Numbered from the stretch's first letter, positions 1-7,146 are shown. The stretch is 9,525 nucleotides of DNA from Nitrospiria bacterium (GCA_919901335.1 CAKKOZ010000087.1:1-9525); one strand, 5' to 3'. Numbers and translations: made by a program. The notes: generated from the letters alone by a model not told the origin.

Positions 1-1769
1 ACGGCGATGTGATAGGCCAGCAGTTGCATCGGGATCGCAAGCACGATCGGCGTCAGCAACGGAGGTGCGGATGGAATCCGGATCACGTGATCCGTCTTCG
101 TATTGATTTCACGGTCTCCTTCCGTGGCCACCGCGATGATGATTCCGCCACGGGCCTTCACCTCCATGACGTTGCTGATCACCTTCTCGTAAACCCGATC
201 CTCCGGCGCCAGCACCACCACCGGCATATTTTCGTCAATCAACGCGATCGGGCCGTGCTTCATCTCACCCGCCGGATAACCCTCGGCATGAATATAAGAC
301 AACTCCTTCAGCTTCAGCGCGCCCTCCAAAGCGACCGGATAGTTGATCCCTCGGCCGAGATAGAGAAAATCCCGGTGTTTGAAAAAATGCCGGGCCAATT
401 CCTGAATCGCCGGCTCCTGTTTTAACGTCTCCTCAATCAAACGCGGAAGATGATGCAGTTCTTTAAGAAGCTTTGTCGCGCGCGAAGGACTAAACGTTTT
501 CCGCGCGGTCCCAAGCTGGAAGGCCAACAGGTAGAGCGCCGTCAACTGCGCCGTAAAGGTTTTGGTCGCCGCCACACCGATTTCGGGACCGGCATGCGTG
601 TAGAGCACGCCGTTGGATTCCCGGGCCATTGTGCTCCCCACCCCATTGCAGATCGAGACGATCCGCGCGCCCTTGCTCTTGGCTTCTTTCACGGCTGCCA
701 GGGTATCGGCCGTCTCGCCCGACTGGGAGATCGCGACCAACAAAGAGTGGCGATCCAGAATCGGGTTCCGGTAGCGGAATTCCGAACCGATATCCACCTC
801 AACCGGAATACGGGCCAGTTCCTCGATCATGAACTTTCCAATCAGCGCGGCATGCCACGAGGTTCCGCAGGCGACGAGCGATAGCCTGCTCAGACCCTCC
901 ATGTCCGCCGCCGTCAGGCCGACTTCGGGAAGCACCACCTCGTCCTTCTCAAGAAAGACGCGTCCGCGGAACGTATCGAGAACAGCCTGAGACTGCTCAT
1001 GGATCTCTTTCAGCATAAAATGCTGGTAGCCGCCCCGCTCGGCCATGACCGGATTCCCGGAAACCGTCTCGATCTTTTTTCCCTTGGGCCGACCGGCCCT
1101 ATCCTTGACCGCGATCCCTTTCGGCGTTAAGACGGCCATCTCCCCGTCGTCCAGAAAGAGGATATCCCGCGTATGGTTCAAGATGGCCGGAATATCCGAG
1201 GCCACGAAATACTGCCCGTCGGCCAGGCCGGCCACCAGCGGACAGCCGTCCCGGGCCGCGATGAGAACGTCGGGATCTTTTTCGGAAAGGACACAGACGG
1301 CGTAGGTGCCGCGAATCTCCTTCAAGGCCGATCGAACCGCCTCCTCAAACACCTTCCCGCGGCTCATCTGCCGGTCCATCAGGTGAACGATCACCTCGGT
1401 GTCGGTTTCGGACTGAAACGTCCGGCCCTCCGACTGCAGCTCGTGTTTGAGCGTAAGGTAGTTCTCGATAATGCCGTTGTGAACTAAAACCAGCGGCCCG
1501 ACCCGGTGGGGATGGGCATTTTCTTCCGACGGCCGGCCATGGGTGGCCCACCGCGTGTGGCCGATCCCGATTCGGCCGGAAGATCCATTCCCCGCCAGCG
1601 CCGCTTCAAGATTGACCAGCTTGCCGACCGAGCGCCGGACCTCGATGCGGCCGTTCTGAAGATAGGCGATCCCGGCCGAGTCATACCCGCGGTATTCCAG
1701 ACGCCGGAGCCCTTCGATTAGAATGGGGACAACCTCTTTATTTCCGATATAGCCGATGATTCCGCACAT
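1..1769 (-). CDS. glmS: Glutamine--fructose-6-phosphate aminotransferase (isomerizing), 3' end cut by window edge
   Basis: GlmS converts fructose-6-phosphate and glutamine to glucosamine-6-phosphate and glutamate, the entry step of UDP-GlcNAc synthesis in the cytoplasm. I translated the minus strand by hand: the frame is open for all 589 complete codons. It starts MCGIIGYIG, so Cys2 becomes the N-terminal nucleophile of the class II glutaminase domain once Met is removed. The glutaminase domain also shows RWATHG (73-78), HNG (97-99) and Asp123. Two SIS sugar-isomerase domains follow. The first has CGTSWH (301-306) and SQSGETADT (348-356). The second has Lys486, Glu489 and the HGP at 505-507, matching E. 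coli Lys485, Glu488 and His504 once Met is counted. The family is about 609 residues, so only the last 19-20 (the usual DxPRNLAKSVTVE-type tail) lie outside. It starts 6 bases after the glmU stop and is the second gene of that operon. No glmS ribozyme leader exists here. Identity is very secure. Confidence 0.98.
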   Translation of the reverse strand, partial: MCGIIGYIGNKEVVPILIEGLRRLEYRGYDSAGIAYLQNGRIEVRRSVGKLVNLEAALAGNGSSGRIGIGHTRWATHGRPSEENAHPHRVGPLVLVHNGIIENYLTLKHELQSEGRTFQSETDTEVIVHLMDRQMSRGKVFEEAVRSALKEIRGTYAVCVLSEKDPDVLIAARDGCPLVAGLADGQYFVASDIPAILNHTRDILFLDDGEMAVLTPKGIAVKDRAGRPKGKKIETVSGNPVMAERGGYQHFMLKEIHEQSQAVLDTFRGRVFLEKDEVVLPEVGLTAADMEGLSRLSLVACGTSWHAALIGKFMIEELARIPVEVDIGSEFRYRNPILDRHSLLVAISQSGETADTLAAVKEAKSKGARIVSICNGVGSTMARESNGVLYTHAGPEIGVAATKTFTAQLTALYLLAFQLGTARKTFSPSRATKLLKELHHLPRLIEETLKQEPAIQELARHFFKHRDFLYLGRGINYPVALEGALKLKELSYIHAEGYPAGEMKHGPIALIDENMPVVVLAPEDRVYEKVISNVMEVKARGGIIIAVATEGDREINTKTDHVIRIPSAPPLLTPIVLAIPMQLLAYHIA

Positions 1770-1773
1770 GATT

Positions 1774-1801
1774 CTTTACCTTTTACCTTTTACCTTTTTC
1801 C
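1774..1801 (-). repeat. Four-unit 7-bp tandem repeat over the glmU stop codon and glmS ribosome binding site
   Basis: On the minus strand two exact AAAGGT-type heptamers (plus-strand TTTTACC at 1781-1787 and 1788-1794) are flanked by two one-base variants (1774-1780 and 1795-1801). The array encodes the end of the GlmU basic tail (KKVKGKR), supplies the TAA stop at 1776-1778 and provides an AGG that lies 9 bases before the glmS ATG. Each unit carries an SD-like AAGG, so several ribosome sites are stacked. Seven is not a multiple of three, so a change of copy number would alter the stop or the glmS spacing. Confidence 0.8.
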
Positions 1802-3164
1802 TTCGCTTGGCCCAGTCCTTCTTGACTTCCTGTTTGGCGCGGCTCAGCGCAAGGGAGTCCGGCGGGACGTCCTTCGTGATCGTGGATCCGGCCCCGATGA
1901 CCGCGCCGCGGCCGATCCGGACCGGCGCGACGAACTGTGTATCGCTTCCGACAAAAACATGATCCTCGATCATCGTCCGGTGCTTGTTCACCCCATCGTA
2001 ATTACAGGTGATCGTCCCGGCGCCGATGTTCACCTCTTTGCCGATCACGGCGTCTCCCAAATAGGTCAGATGGTTCGCCTTGGATCCCTCGCCTATTTCG
2101 GTTTTTTTTGTCTCTACAAAATTTCCGATCCGGGCCCCTTTATGGAGCACCGTTCCGGGGCGCAGATGCGCAAAGGGCCCGACGGCCGTGCCGTCCTCAA
2201 GCACCGATTCGGCCAGCACGCAGGCATCCTTCACCGTCACGCCGGTTCCCAGGCGGCAATTCGAAATTCGGGTATGGGAATGGATGACACAATCCTCCCC
2301 GATCCGGCTCATCCCCTCCAGTCTCACATTCGGGTAAATAAGGGTGTCCCGCCCGATCGCGACATCGGCCTCAATCCAGGTCGTTTCGGGATCCAGCAGC
2401 GTAACGCCCTCCCGCATATGCCGCTCGGCAATCCGGCGGGCGAGCGCCTTCTCGGTCCGGGCCAGATCCATCCGGGAGTTGACCCCCATGACCTCCGCCG
2501 GGTCCTGCGCGGAAACCGCGCGCAGTTTTCGGCTCTGTCGGACCGCGGCCTTGACGATATCGGTCAGATAATATTCCTTCTGCGCGTTGTCGGACTTCAG
2601 CTTTTTCAAGGCCTCAAACAGGAACGGGGCATTCACCAGATAAAAACCGGGATTGACTTCCTGAACCGCACGCTGGACCGGCGTCGCATCGGCCTCCTCG
2701 ACAATCGCAATCATCTCGCCGTCCGGATCCCGAATCACGCGGCCGTACCCTTCCGGATGGGAAAGCGTCGCGGTCAGAAGCGTCAGATCGGCGCCCTGAT
2801 CCCGGTGGATTTTCAGCATGGACTGTAAGGTCTCGACCGTGATCAACGGGACGTCTCCGTTTAAAATCAGGACCGGCCCAATGAATCCGGCCAGCAACGA
2901 CTGCGTCTGAAGAACCGCGTGGCCCGTTCCCAGGGGCCGGCCTTGATGAACGATCTCGACCGGCCGGTTTGCCAAAACCTCCTTCACCGCGTCGGCCTGA
3001 TGCGCCACCACAACGATAATTTTGTCGGACGGCAATCGCCGCGCCGTCTCCACGGAATAGAGAATCATCGGCTGGCCGGCGATCGGATGGAGCACCTTTA
3101 CCCGTTTCGACTTCATCCGCTTGCCCAGGCCGGCGGCCAGAATCACGGTGGCAATCGTCATCAT
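1776..3164 (-). CDS. glmU: Bifunctional N-acetylglucosamine-1-phosphate uridyltransferase / glucosamine-1-phosphate acetyltransferase
   Basis: GlmU acetylates glucosamine-1-phosphate with acetyl-CoA, then joins the product to UTP to give UDP-GlcNAc. The protein has 462 residues (E. coli 456). The N-terminal Rossmann-type pyrophosphorylase domain (about 1-230) shows LAAGLGKRM (9-17) with Lys23 in KVLH, the QGRPLGTGHA motif (74-83), NGDVP (102-106, metal-binding Asp104) and NPG (171-173). The C-terminal left-handed beta-helix (about 250-445) has hexapeptide repeats, the LRPGT motif (334-338), the probable catalytic His365 in ANHLTYLGD, and NIGAGTITCNYDG (379-391). The tail after 447 is Lys/Arg-rich. 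Two adjacent ATGs (3164 and 3161) could start it; GGGAG and GACGG lie just upstream. It is the first gene of glmU-glmS and is divergent from the ATPase gene. Its promoter and structured leader are listed separately. The protein looks complete and functional. Confidence 0.97.
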   Translation of the reverse strand: MMTIATVILAAGLGKRMKSKRVKVLHPIAGQPMILYSVETARRLPSDKIIVVVAHQADAVKEVLANRPVEIVHQGRPLGTGHAVLQTQSLLAGFIGPVLILNGDVPLITVETLQSMLKIHRDQGADLTLLTATLSHPEGYGRVIRDPDGEMIAIVEEADATPVQRAVQEVNPGFYLVNAPFLFEALKKLKSDNAQKEYYLTDIVKAAVRQSRKLRAVSAQDPAEVMGVNSRMDLARTEKALARRIAERHMREGVTLLDPETTWIEADVAIGRDTLIYPNVRLEGMSRIGEDCVIHSHTRISNCRLGTGVTVKDACVLAESVLEDGTAVGPFAHLRPGTVLHKGARIGNFVETKKTEIGEGSKANHLTYLGDAVIGKEVNIGAGTITCNYDGVNKHRTMIEDHVFVGSDTQFVAPVRIGRGAVIGAGSTITKDVPPDSLALSRAKQEVKKDWAKRRKKVKGKR

Positions 3165-3362
3165 TTTTTCCGTCTCCCGACTCGCATCGATATTGCAGTC
3201 CGAAAATTTACGGTAGAATAAGACCGGGCGTGGTTTGCCAAAAATCGCATCGTGCGCCTATGACAGGGAGCCGGTCCGCGGCTTTACCGCGAGAGGCTCG
3301 GGGTGTGGGGGCATCGGAGGACATTTCAAATTTCATCCGCACGGCCCCCCATATAAAAAGAC
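3165..3362 (-). promoter_or_regulatory. Long glmU 5' leader with two stem-loops
   Basis: If transcription starts near 3362 (see the glmU promoter), the mRNA has an untranslated leader of about 200 nt. Stem-loop 1 pairs 3307-3312 (GGGGGC) with 3344-3349, and inside it CGGA (3315-3318) with TCCG (3336-3339). Stem-loop 2 pairs GAGCC (3268-3272) with GGCTC (3295-3299), and inside it CGCGG (3277-3281) with CCGCG (3287-3291) around a 5-nt loop. Neither is followed by a U-run in the glmU direction, so they do not look like simple terminators. I do not recognise a known riboswitch. A glmS-ribozyme or c-di-GMP-I core was looked for and not found. Confidence 0.45.
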
Positions 3363-3364
3363 TG

Positions 3365-3383
3365 CTTAATGATACTCATTTTC
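3365..3383. promoter_or_regulatory. Fur-box-like operator overlapping the glmU -10
   Basis: The 19 bases from 3365 match the classical Fur consensus (GATAATGATAATCATTATC) at 15 of 19 positions. They contain the inverted repeat AATGA (3368-3372), 3-nt spacer, TCATT (3376-3380). The site covers the predicted -10 of glmU, a standard repressor position. This is a match by eye. No fur gene is in the window, and iron control of glmU is inference only. Confidence 0.4.
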
Positions 3384-3397
3384 CTTAATTCTTGCAA
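3369..3397 (-). promoter_or_regulatory. Predicted sigma70-type promoter for glmU-glmS
   Basis: Reading the minus strand, -35 TTGCAA (3397-3392) and -10 TATCAT (3374-3369) are separated by exactly 17 bases. The -10 matches the consensus at 5 of 6 and the -35 at 4 of 6. It lies in an AT-rich island inside otherwise GC-rich DNA. The predicted start is near 3362, about 200 bases before the glmU ATG. Confidence 0.6.
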
Positions 3398-3410
3398 GCG
3401 CTTATTTGCA
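3392..3410. promoter_or_regulatory. LacI/GalR-type palindrome at the glmU -35
   Basis: An exact 8-bp palindrome AAGCGCTT (3396-3403), with the CpG centre typical of LacI/GalR-family operators, sits within TGCAA (3393-3397) and TTGCA (3406-3410) arms. From 3392 it agrees with the CcpA cre pattern at all but one fixed position. It overlaps the predicted glmU -35. No cognate regulator is visible, and short palindromes arise by chance, so this is only a candidate. Confidence 0.25.
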
Positions 3411-3434
3411 TTTTTTACTGGGTTTGAGTACCAT
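3406..3434 (+). promoter_or_regulatory. Weak candidate promoter for the ATPase-tmk-holB-metG genes
   Basis: TTGCAT (3406-3411) and TACCAT (3429-3434) are 17 bases apart, which would start RNA near 3441, just before the GGAG at 3451. Only 3 and 4 of 6 bases match the consensus boxes. It is the best plus-strand candidate I see in the divergent region. Confidence 0.25.
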
Positions 3435-3459
3435 AAACAACCGTTGGACAGGAGCCGCC

Positions 3460-5400
3460 GTGGTCTTTTTAGAACTGGCCCTTTACGGCATCAGAAATTT
3501 CACGCAACTCACCCGGCTCGCCTTCAAGCCCGGACTGAATCTGATTCAGGGCGGAAACGGCAGCGGGAAAAGCACCGTCCGCGATATTCTCTTCGCCGTC
3601 GTCTCGCCGATTTCGGAGACCCCGCTTGAATCGCTCAGACCTCAAAAACGCTCCGACGCCTGTCAGGCCGGTCTGATTTTCAAGGCCAAGAACGACCGCA
3701 TCTACCGTCTCGTCCGCGACTTCAACGGCCGTAAAAGCAGCCTGGCCGAGTTGGATTCCTCCAATCAATTTCATGCCACGATGCAGGACGAAGAGCCGAT
3801 CGCAAAATTTCTGGCGGAGGAGAGCGGCGGCCTGCCGCGAAACACACTTGAAGGACTATTTTCGATGAAAGCGGCCTGGATGCCCTCGGCGCGCGTAACC
3901 GCCGTCGTCCGGCCGGAGCTTGCGCCGCCCGCGTCCGTTTCGACGGCGACTTCCATCTCCCCGGCCGGAACGAAACCGGTCCCGCACGACCCCGCGAAAA
4001 AACAAAAAAGGCTGGAGGAACTCAAAAACCTTCTTGCCCATGGCGACCGCCTCACGGCGATGGAAGATCAACTCTCCGAACTCCAGACCCGCTCGGCCGA
4101 AACGAAGCGCCGACTGCGGCTGGCCACGGAAAAGACGGCCGATCTGGCCCGGCTCGCGGAGGAGGGAAAATCGTTTGAATCGTTAAAAGATCTTCCGGAG
4201 AATTATCACCTCGTTCTGGAAACCTCCGCGCAGCAGGAACAGCTTAGAAACGAGCAACGGGTCTCACTTTCGGAAGACGAGGAATTTTTGAAGCAGGACC
4301 TCCTTGCCATCCCAAATCAACCGTTTTTTATCAACAAATATTTTATCGCCGGAGGAAGTCTGAGCCTGACCGCGATCGTCCTTCTAACGGCCCTGAGCCT
4401 GGACGGTTTATACCAGCAACTTTTGATGCTGCCCTTGCTGACCGGCATCGGATTGATGGGATACGCCGGCTTTCTCGATTTTGGAAAGCTGAATAAACGA
4501 AGAGGGATCGAGCAAAAGATCCGCGAAGCCGACCGACAACGGACGCGCGCCGAAGCCGCCTTCAAAAAAGAAAACGCCCTGTGCGTTGATCTGTTTAAGA
4601 AAACCGGTTGCGCCGATGTCGCGAGCCTCCAAGAGAAGCTCAAGGCCTACGCGCAGTTCCTCTCGGTCCGGCGCGAGATGGAAGCCCAGCGAAATCAGTT
4701 TCTCGGCCGGAAAACAATCGAAGAACTGCGACAGGACGCGGACGCCCTGGCGAGCCAGATCGCCGAAGTGGAATCAAAATTAAAGGCCTCCTCATCGCTG
4801 CCGTCCGATATCTATTTAATTCAGGAAGAGGTCCGTGTCCTGGAACGGGAGATGGCCGTGCCGTTTTCGGCCGGTCCGCTGCCGAATCCCAATTCTCTTC
4901 CAAGGACCTCCGGGCCGATAGAACCGCCGCCGGTCTCTCCGGACGGCCTGTCGTCCCGTTTTCTATCGCCGCCATTCCGGGCAGGGCTTCAAATAGCCCC
5001 GGTGCAGGCCGTCCTGCTTGGACATTTTTCGGAGTTAAAAACCCAAATGACACGGCTGACGGAAGAACTGGGCGGCCCACTCGAAACCGAGATGAGCTTG
5101 AACGAGGATCTGGCGCCGGTGTTTTTCTCTCCCGCCAAAACACCGATTCCATGGGAGATTCTCAGTTCAGGCCGGCAGGATCTCTACCATCTCGTCCACC
5201 AGCTCGCCGTTGCCCAGATCCTGTCCCGACCCCACCCGTTTCCCCTTATTCTCGACAACCCGCTGCCCGTTCTGGATCTTCCGCGCCGGCAGATCGTGCT
5301 GGACATTTTGCGGAAAATCGCTCAGAATGGACAGGTTCTTTTGCTCTCATCGGTCTCCTACCCGAGCCGAGAGGGCGATCATCTCATCACACTGACATAG
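3460..5400 (+). CDS. Membrane-anchored SMC/Rad50/YhaN-like ATPase, function unknown
   Basis: I chose the GTG at 3460 (646 residues). GGAG lies 5 bases upstream, and the protein then begins with the usual ELxLxGIRNF strand of AAA_23/AAA_27-type SMC-like ATPases. Residues 32-39 are a Walker A, GNGSGKST. A basic, Lys/Glu-rich coiled-coil region spans about 180-280. Two hydrophobic segments follow (about 294-314 and 318-339), joined by a very short turn, then a second coiled coil (about 343-465). The C-terminal half-site has an ABC-like signature LSSGRQDL (568-575) and Walker B PLILDN (595-600). This layout, with a membrane hairpin between two coiled coils, recalls YhaN of Bacillus, but that protein is about 960 residues. 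Residue 600 is Asn where the catalytic Asp/Glu is expected, and the switch His is absent near 629-634. Pro-rich stretches lie at 151-178 and 468-514. It is first in the tmk-holB-metG set, so a role near DNA replication or repair at the membrane is possible but unproven. Confidence 0.85.
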   Translation: MVFLELALYGIRNFTQLTRLAFKPGLNLIQGGNGSGKSTVRDILFAVVSPISETPLESLRPQKRSDACQAGLIFKAKNDRIYRLVRDFNGRKSSLAELDSSNQFHATMQDEEPIAKFLAEESGGLPRNTLEGLFSMKAAWMPSARVTAVVRPELAPPASVSTATSISPAGTKPVPHDPAKKQKRLEELKNLLAHGDRLTAMEDQLSELQTRSAETKRRLRLATEKTADLARLAEEGKSFESLKDLPENYHLVLETSAQQEQLRNEQRVSLSEDEEFLKQDLLAIPNQPFFINKYFIAGGSLSLTAIVLLTALSLDGLYQQLLMLPLLTGIGLMGYAGFLDFGKLNKRRGIEQKIREADRQRTRAEAAFKKENALCVDLFKKTGCADVASLQEKLKAYAQFLSVRREMEAQRNQFLGRKTIEELRQDADALASQIAEVESKLKASSSLPSDIYLIQEEVRVLEREMAVPFSAGPLPNPNSLPRTSGPIEPPPVSPDGLSSRFLSPPFRAGLQIAPVQAVLLGHFSELKTQMTRLTEELGGPLETEMSLNEDLAPVFFSPAKTPIPWEILSSGRQDLYHLVHQLAVAQILSRPHPFPLILDNPLPVLDLPRRQIVLDILRKIAQNGQVLLLSSVSYPSREGDHLITLT

Positions 5401-5421
5401 ACCGGAACCCTGTCACATCTT

Positions 5422-6066
5422 ATGGCGCGCGGCTTTTTCATCACATTTGAGGGCACCGAAGGCAGCGGCAAAAGCACCCAGATCGAGATTCTGGCGCGCC
5501 GCTTGATCCGATTCGGACATTCGGTCGTCACCACGCGCGAGCCGGGCGGAACCCGTTTCGGCGAGCAGATCCGGAAGGTTCTGCTGAGCGTTCAGAATCA
5601 CCGACTCGATCCTCGGGCTGAACTCTTCCTCTATCTCGCCAGCCGAACCCAGCATCTCGAAGAGGTCATCCTCCCCGCGCTGCGAAAAGGAAGGATTGTC
5701 CTCTGCGACCGATTCTCGGATGCAACGCTGGCCTATCAGGGGTTCGGACGTCGGCTCGAGATGAAGATCGTCCGCGCCGCGGGGGACTATTCCGTAAAGG
5801 GGTGTTCGCCGGACCTAACGCTGCTGCTGGACCTGGAGGTCCGCGTGGGGCTGGTCCGCGTACGGGAGCGCGGAAGGAGAAACCGACTGGACCGCGAGCA
5901 GCGGGAGTTTCATGAGCGCGTCCGGGCGGGCTATCTTCGTCTGGCCCGGATGAATCGAGGGCGGATCAAGATCGTGGAGGCCTCACGAGAACCGGCGGCC
6001 GTTGCCGATGACATTCAAACGATCGTCGATCGCCTCCTCAAGGGCCGTCGGCCCGCGAACATTTAA
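5422..6066 (+). CDS. tmk: Thymidylate kinase (dTMP kinase)
   Basis: Tmk phosphorylates dTMP to dTDP with ATP, an essential step to dTTP. The 214 residues match the bacterial family length. P-loop GTEGSGKST is at 11-19, TREPGGT at 38-44 binds the nucleotide, and DRFSDATLAYQG (96-107) is the thymidylate-site motif. An arginine-rich LID follows (about 146-158, RVRERGRRNRLDR), of the E. coli type in which LID arginines assist catalysis. The ATG at 5422 is 21 bases after the ATPase stop and has no clear SD, so translation may depend on ribosomes coming from upstream. The tmk-holB neighbourhood is common in bacteria and supports the call. Confidence 0.96.
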   Translation: MARGFFITFEGTEGSGKSTQIEILARRLIRFGHSVVTTREPGGTRFGEQIRKVLLSVQNHRLDPRAELFLYLASRTQHLEEVILPALRKGRIVLCDRFSDATLAYQGFGRRLEMKIVRAAGDYSVKGCSPDLTLLLDLEVRVGLVRVRERGRRNRLDREQREFHERVRAGYLRLARMNRGRIKIVEASREPAAVADDIQTIVDRLLKGRRPANI

Positions 6067-6076
6067 GAGAAATCCG

Positions 6077-7129
6077 ATGTCGTCTGAAGTTTCCTTTGAC
6101 ACGATCGTGGGCCATACCCACCCCAAGGCCGTACTGACGGCCGCGATCGTGAGCGGCCGGATCGCCCATGCCTATTTGTTCCACGGCGAGTCCCATATCG
6201 GAAAATCCATGACGGCCACGGCCTTTGCCAAGGCCGCGTTGTGCGCTCATTTGCAAACCGGCCAGGTCTCCGGCCGCCCGACTCTCGCCTCCTGCGATCA
6301 ATGCTCCTCCTGTCATGCCGTGGATTCCAGAAGTCATCCGGATCTTCATCTCATCCAGCCGGACGGCGCACAGATCAAGATCGGACAGATCCGCGAGCTT
6401 CAGAATGCAATCGCCTTCAAACCGATGATCGGATCTCGGAAATGGTTTTTAATCGACGAGGCCGACGCCATGAATCCCGAAGCGGCCAACAGTTTTCTGA
6501 AAACGCTTGAGGAACCGCCCGATCACAGCACGCTGATACTGATCACAGCCCGGCCGCAGGCCTTGCTGCCGACCGTCCTGTCCCGCTGCCAATCCGTCCG
6601 GTTCAGTCCGCCGCCGCCGAATGAATTGTCGCAATGGCTCCAGAAACGACGGGGGATCGCCATCCATGAAGCGCAAGATCTGGCCACGCTGGCCATGGGT
6701 AAAATCGGGATCGCGGCCGAGGCCGATCCGGCCGCTTTAAAGAACGAGCGGGATCGGATCCTGGATGCGCTGTCCAGAGAACACCTTGAAGATCCATCCG
6801 AGCTGTTCAATGAACCGGAGGAGCTGGCTTCCTCTCAGGGACAACTTTATAAAACGCTGGATACAATCGAGATATGGCTTCGCGACGTCCTCATCAGCCG
6901 ACACGTATCCGAACCGTCGCTTCTGATCAACCAGGACATCCCCGACCGGATCTCGGCCTGGGGCCGCGCCGTCCCGACGGATCACGTGCTGGAAACGTTG
7001 ACGCTGATCCATCTCTTGAAACGGGCCTCGCCCCGGAACCTCAACCACGCCCTGGTGCTGGAGACGGTGCTTCTGAAGCTTCGCGACGCCGTGGTCCGAG
7101 AATCGGCCCCGGGCCCAAAACAAAACTAA
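6077..7129 (+). CDS. holB: DNA polymerase III subunit delta prime
   Basis: HolB is a stator subunit of the clamp loader, which opens the beta clamp and places it on primed DNA. I start it at the ATG at 6077 (350 residues), 10 bases after the tmk stop, with AAGAGA upstream. An in-frame ATG at 6002 would overlap tmk by 65 bases and add 25 unconserved residues. Residues 37-44 are GESHIGKS, a P-loop of nearly normal form. Cys56, 73, 76 and 79 form the four-cysteine zinc module of clamp-loader subunits. LIDEAD (125-130) is Walker B, LEEPP (144-148) follows, and SRC (169-171) is the sensor 1 motif. The C-terminal part (about 220-340) is helical and poorly conserved, as is normal. The intact-looking P-loop is unlike E. 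coli delta prime, but many bacteria keep one. Confidence 0.93.
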   Translation: MSSEVSFDTIVGHTHPKAVLTAAIVSGRIAHAYLFHGESHIGKSMTATAFAKAALCAHLQTGQVSGRPTLASCDQCSSCHAVDSRSHPDLHLIQPDGAQIKIGQIRELQNAIAFKPMIGSRKWFLIDEADAMNPEAANSFLKTLEEPPDHSTLILITARPQALLPTVLSRCQSVRFSPPPPNELSQWLQKRRGIAIHEAQDLATLAMGKIGIAAEADPAALKNERDRILDALSREHLEDPSELFNEPEELASSQGQLYKTLDTIEIWLRDVLISRHVSEPSLLINQDIPDRISAWGRAVPTDHVLETLTLIHLLKRASPRNLNHALVLETVLLKLRDAVVRESAPGPKQN

Positions 7130-7146
7130 ACGATCCTTAACCGAAC

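Noticed and set aside
1959..2828. A 289-codon open frame antisense to glmU
   Set aside because: It lies wholly opposite a conserved gene. Long antisense frames are expected from GC-rich third positions, and its protein has no recognisable domain.
3208..3336. A 42-codon ORF on the minus strand inside the glmU leader (starts MKFEMSSDAP)
   Set aside because: It has no clear ribosome binding site and its start lies within stem-loop 1. The composition is not convincing, so I treat it as chance, though a leader peptide cannot be excluded.
3165..3362. glmS ribozyme or c-di-GMP-I riboswitch in the glmU leader
   Set aside because: The loop around GGTAAAGCC looked faintly similar to a c-di-GMP-I segment. 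The other conserved blocks of that riboswitch, and the glmS ribozyme core, are absent.
3406..3459. Upstream TTG start for the ATPase at 3406
   Set aside because: There is no ribosome site before it, and the added 18 residues are not like the family. The GTG at 3460 has GGAG 5 bases upstream and starts at the conserved strand.
4608..5450. A 280-codon open frame in another phase over the ATPase gene and the tmk start
   Set aside because: Its protein is low-complexity, rich in Arg, Pro and Gly, and overlaps clear motifs of the ATPase in the correct frame. It is a shadow.
6002..6076. Upstream ATG for holB inside tmk
   Set aside because: It would overlap tmk by 65 bases and add residues unlike HolB. 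The ATG at 6077 fits the family start and the operon spacing.
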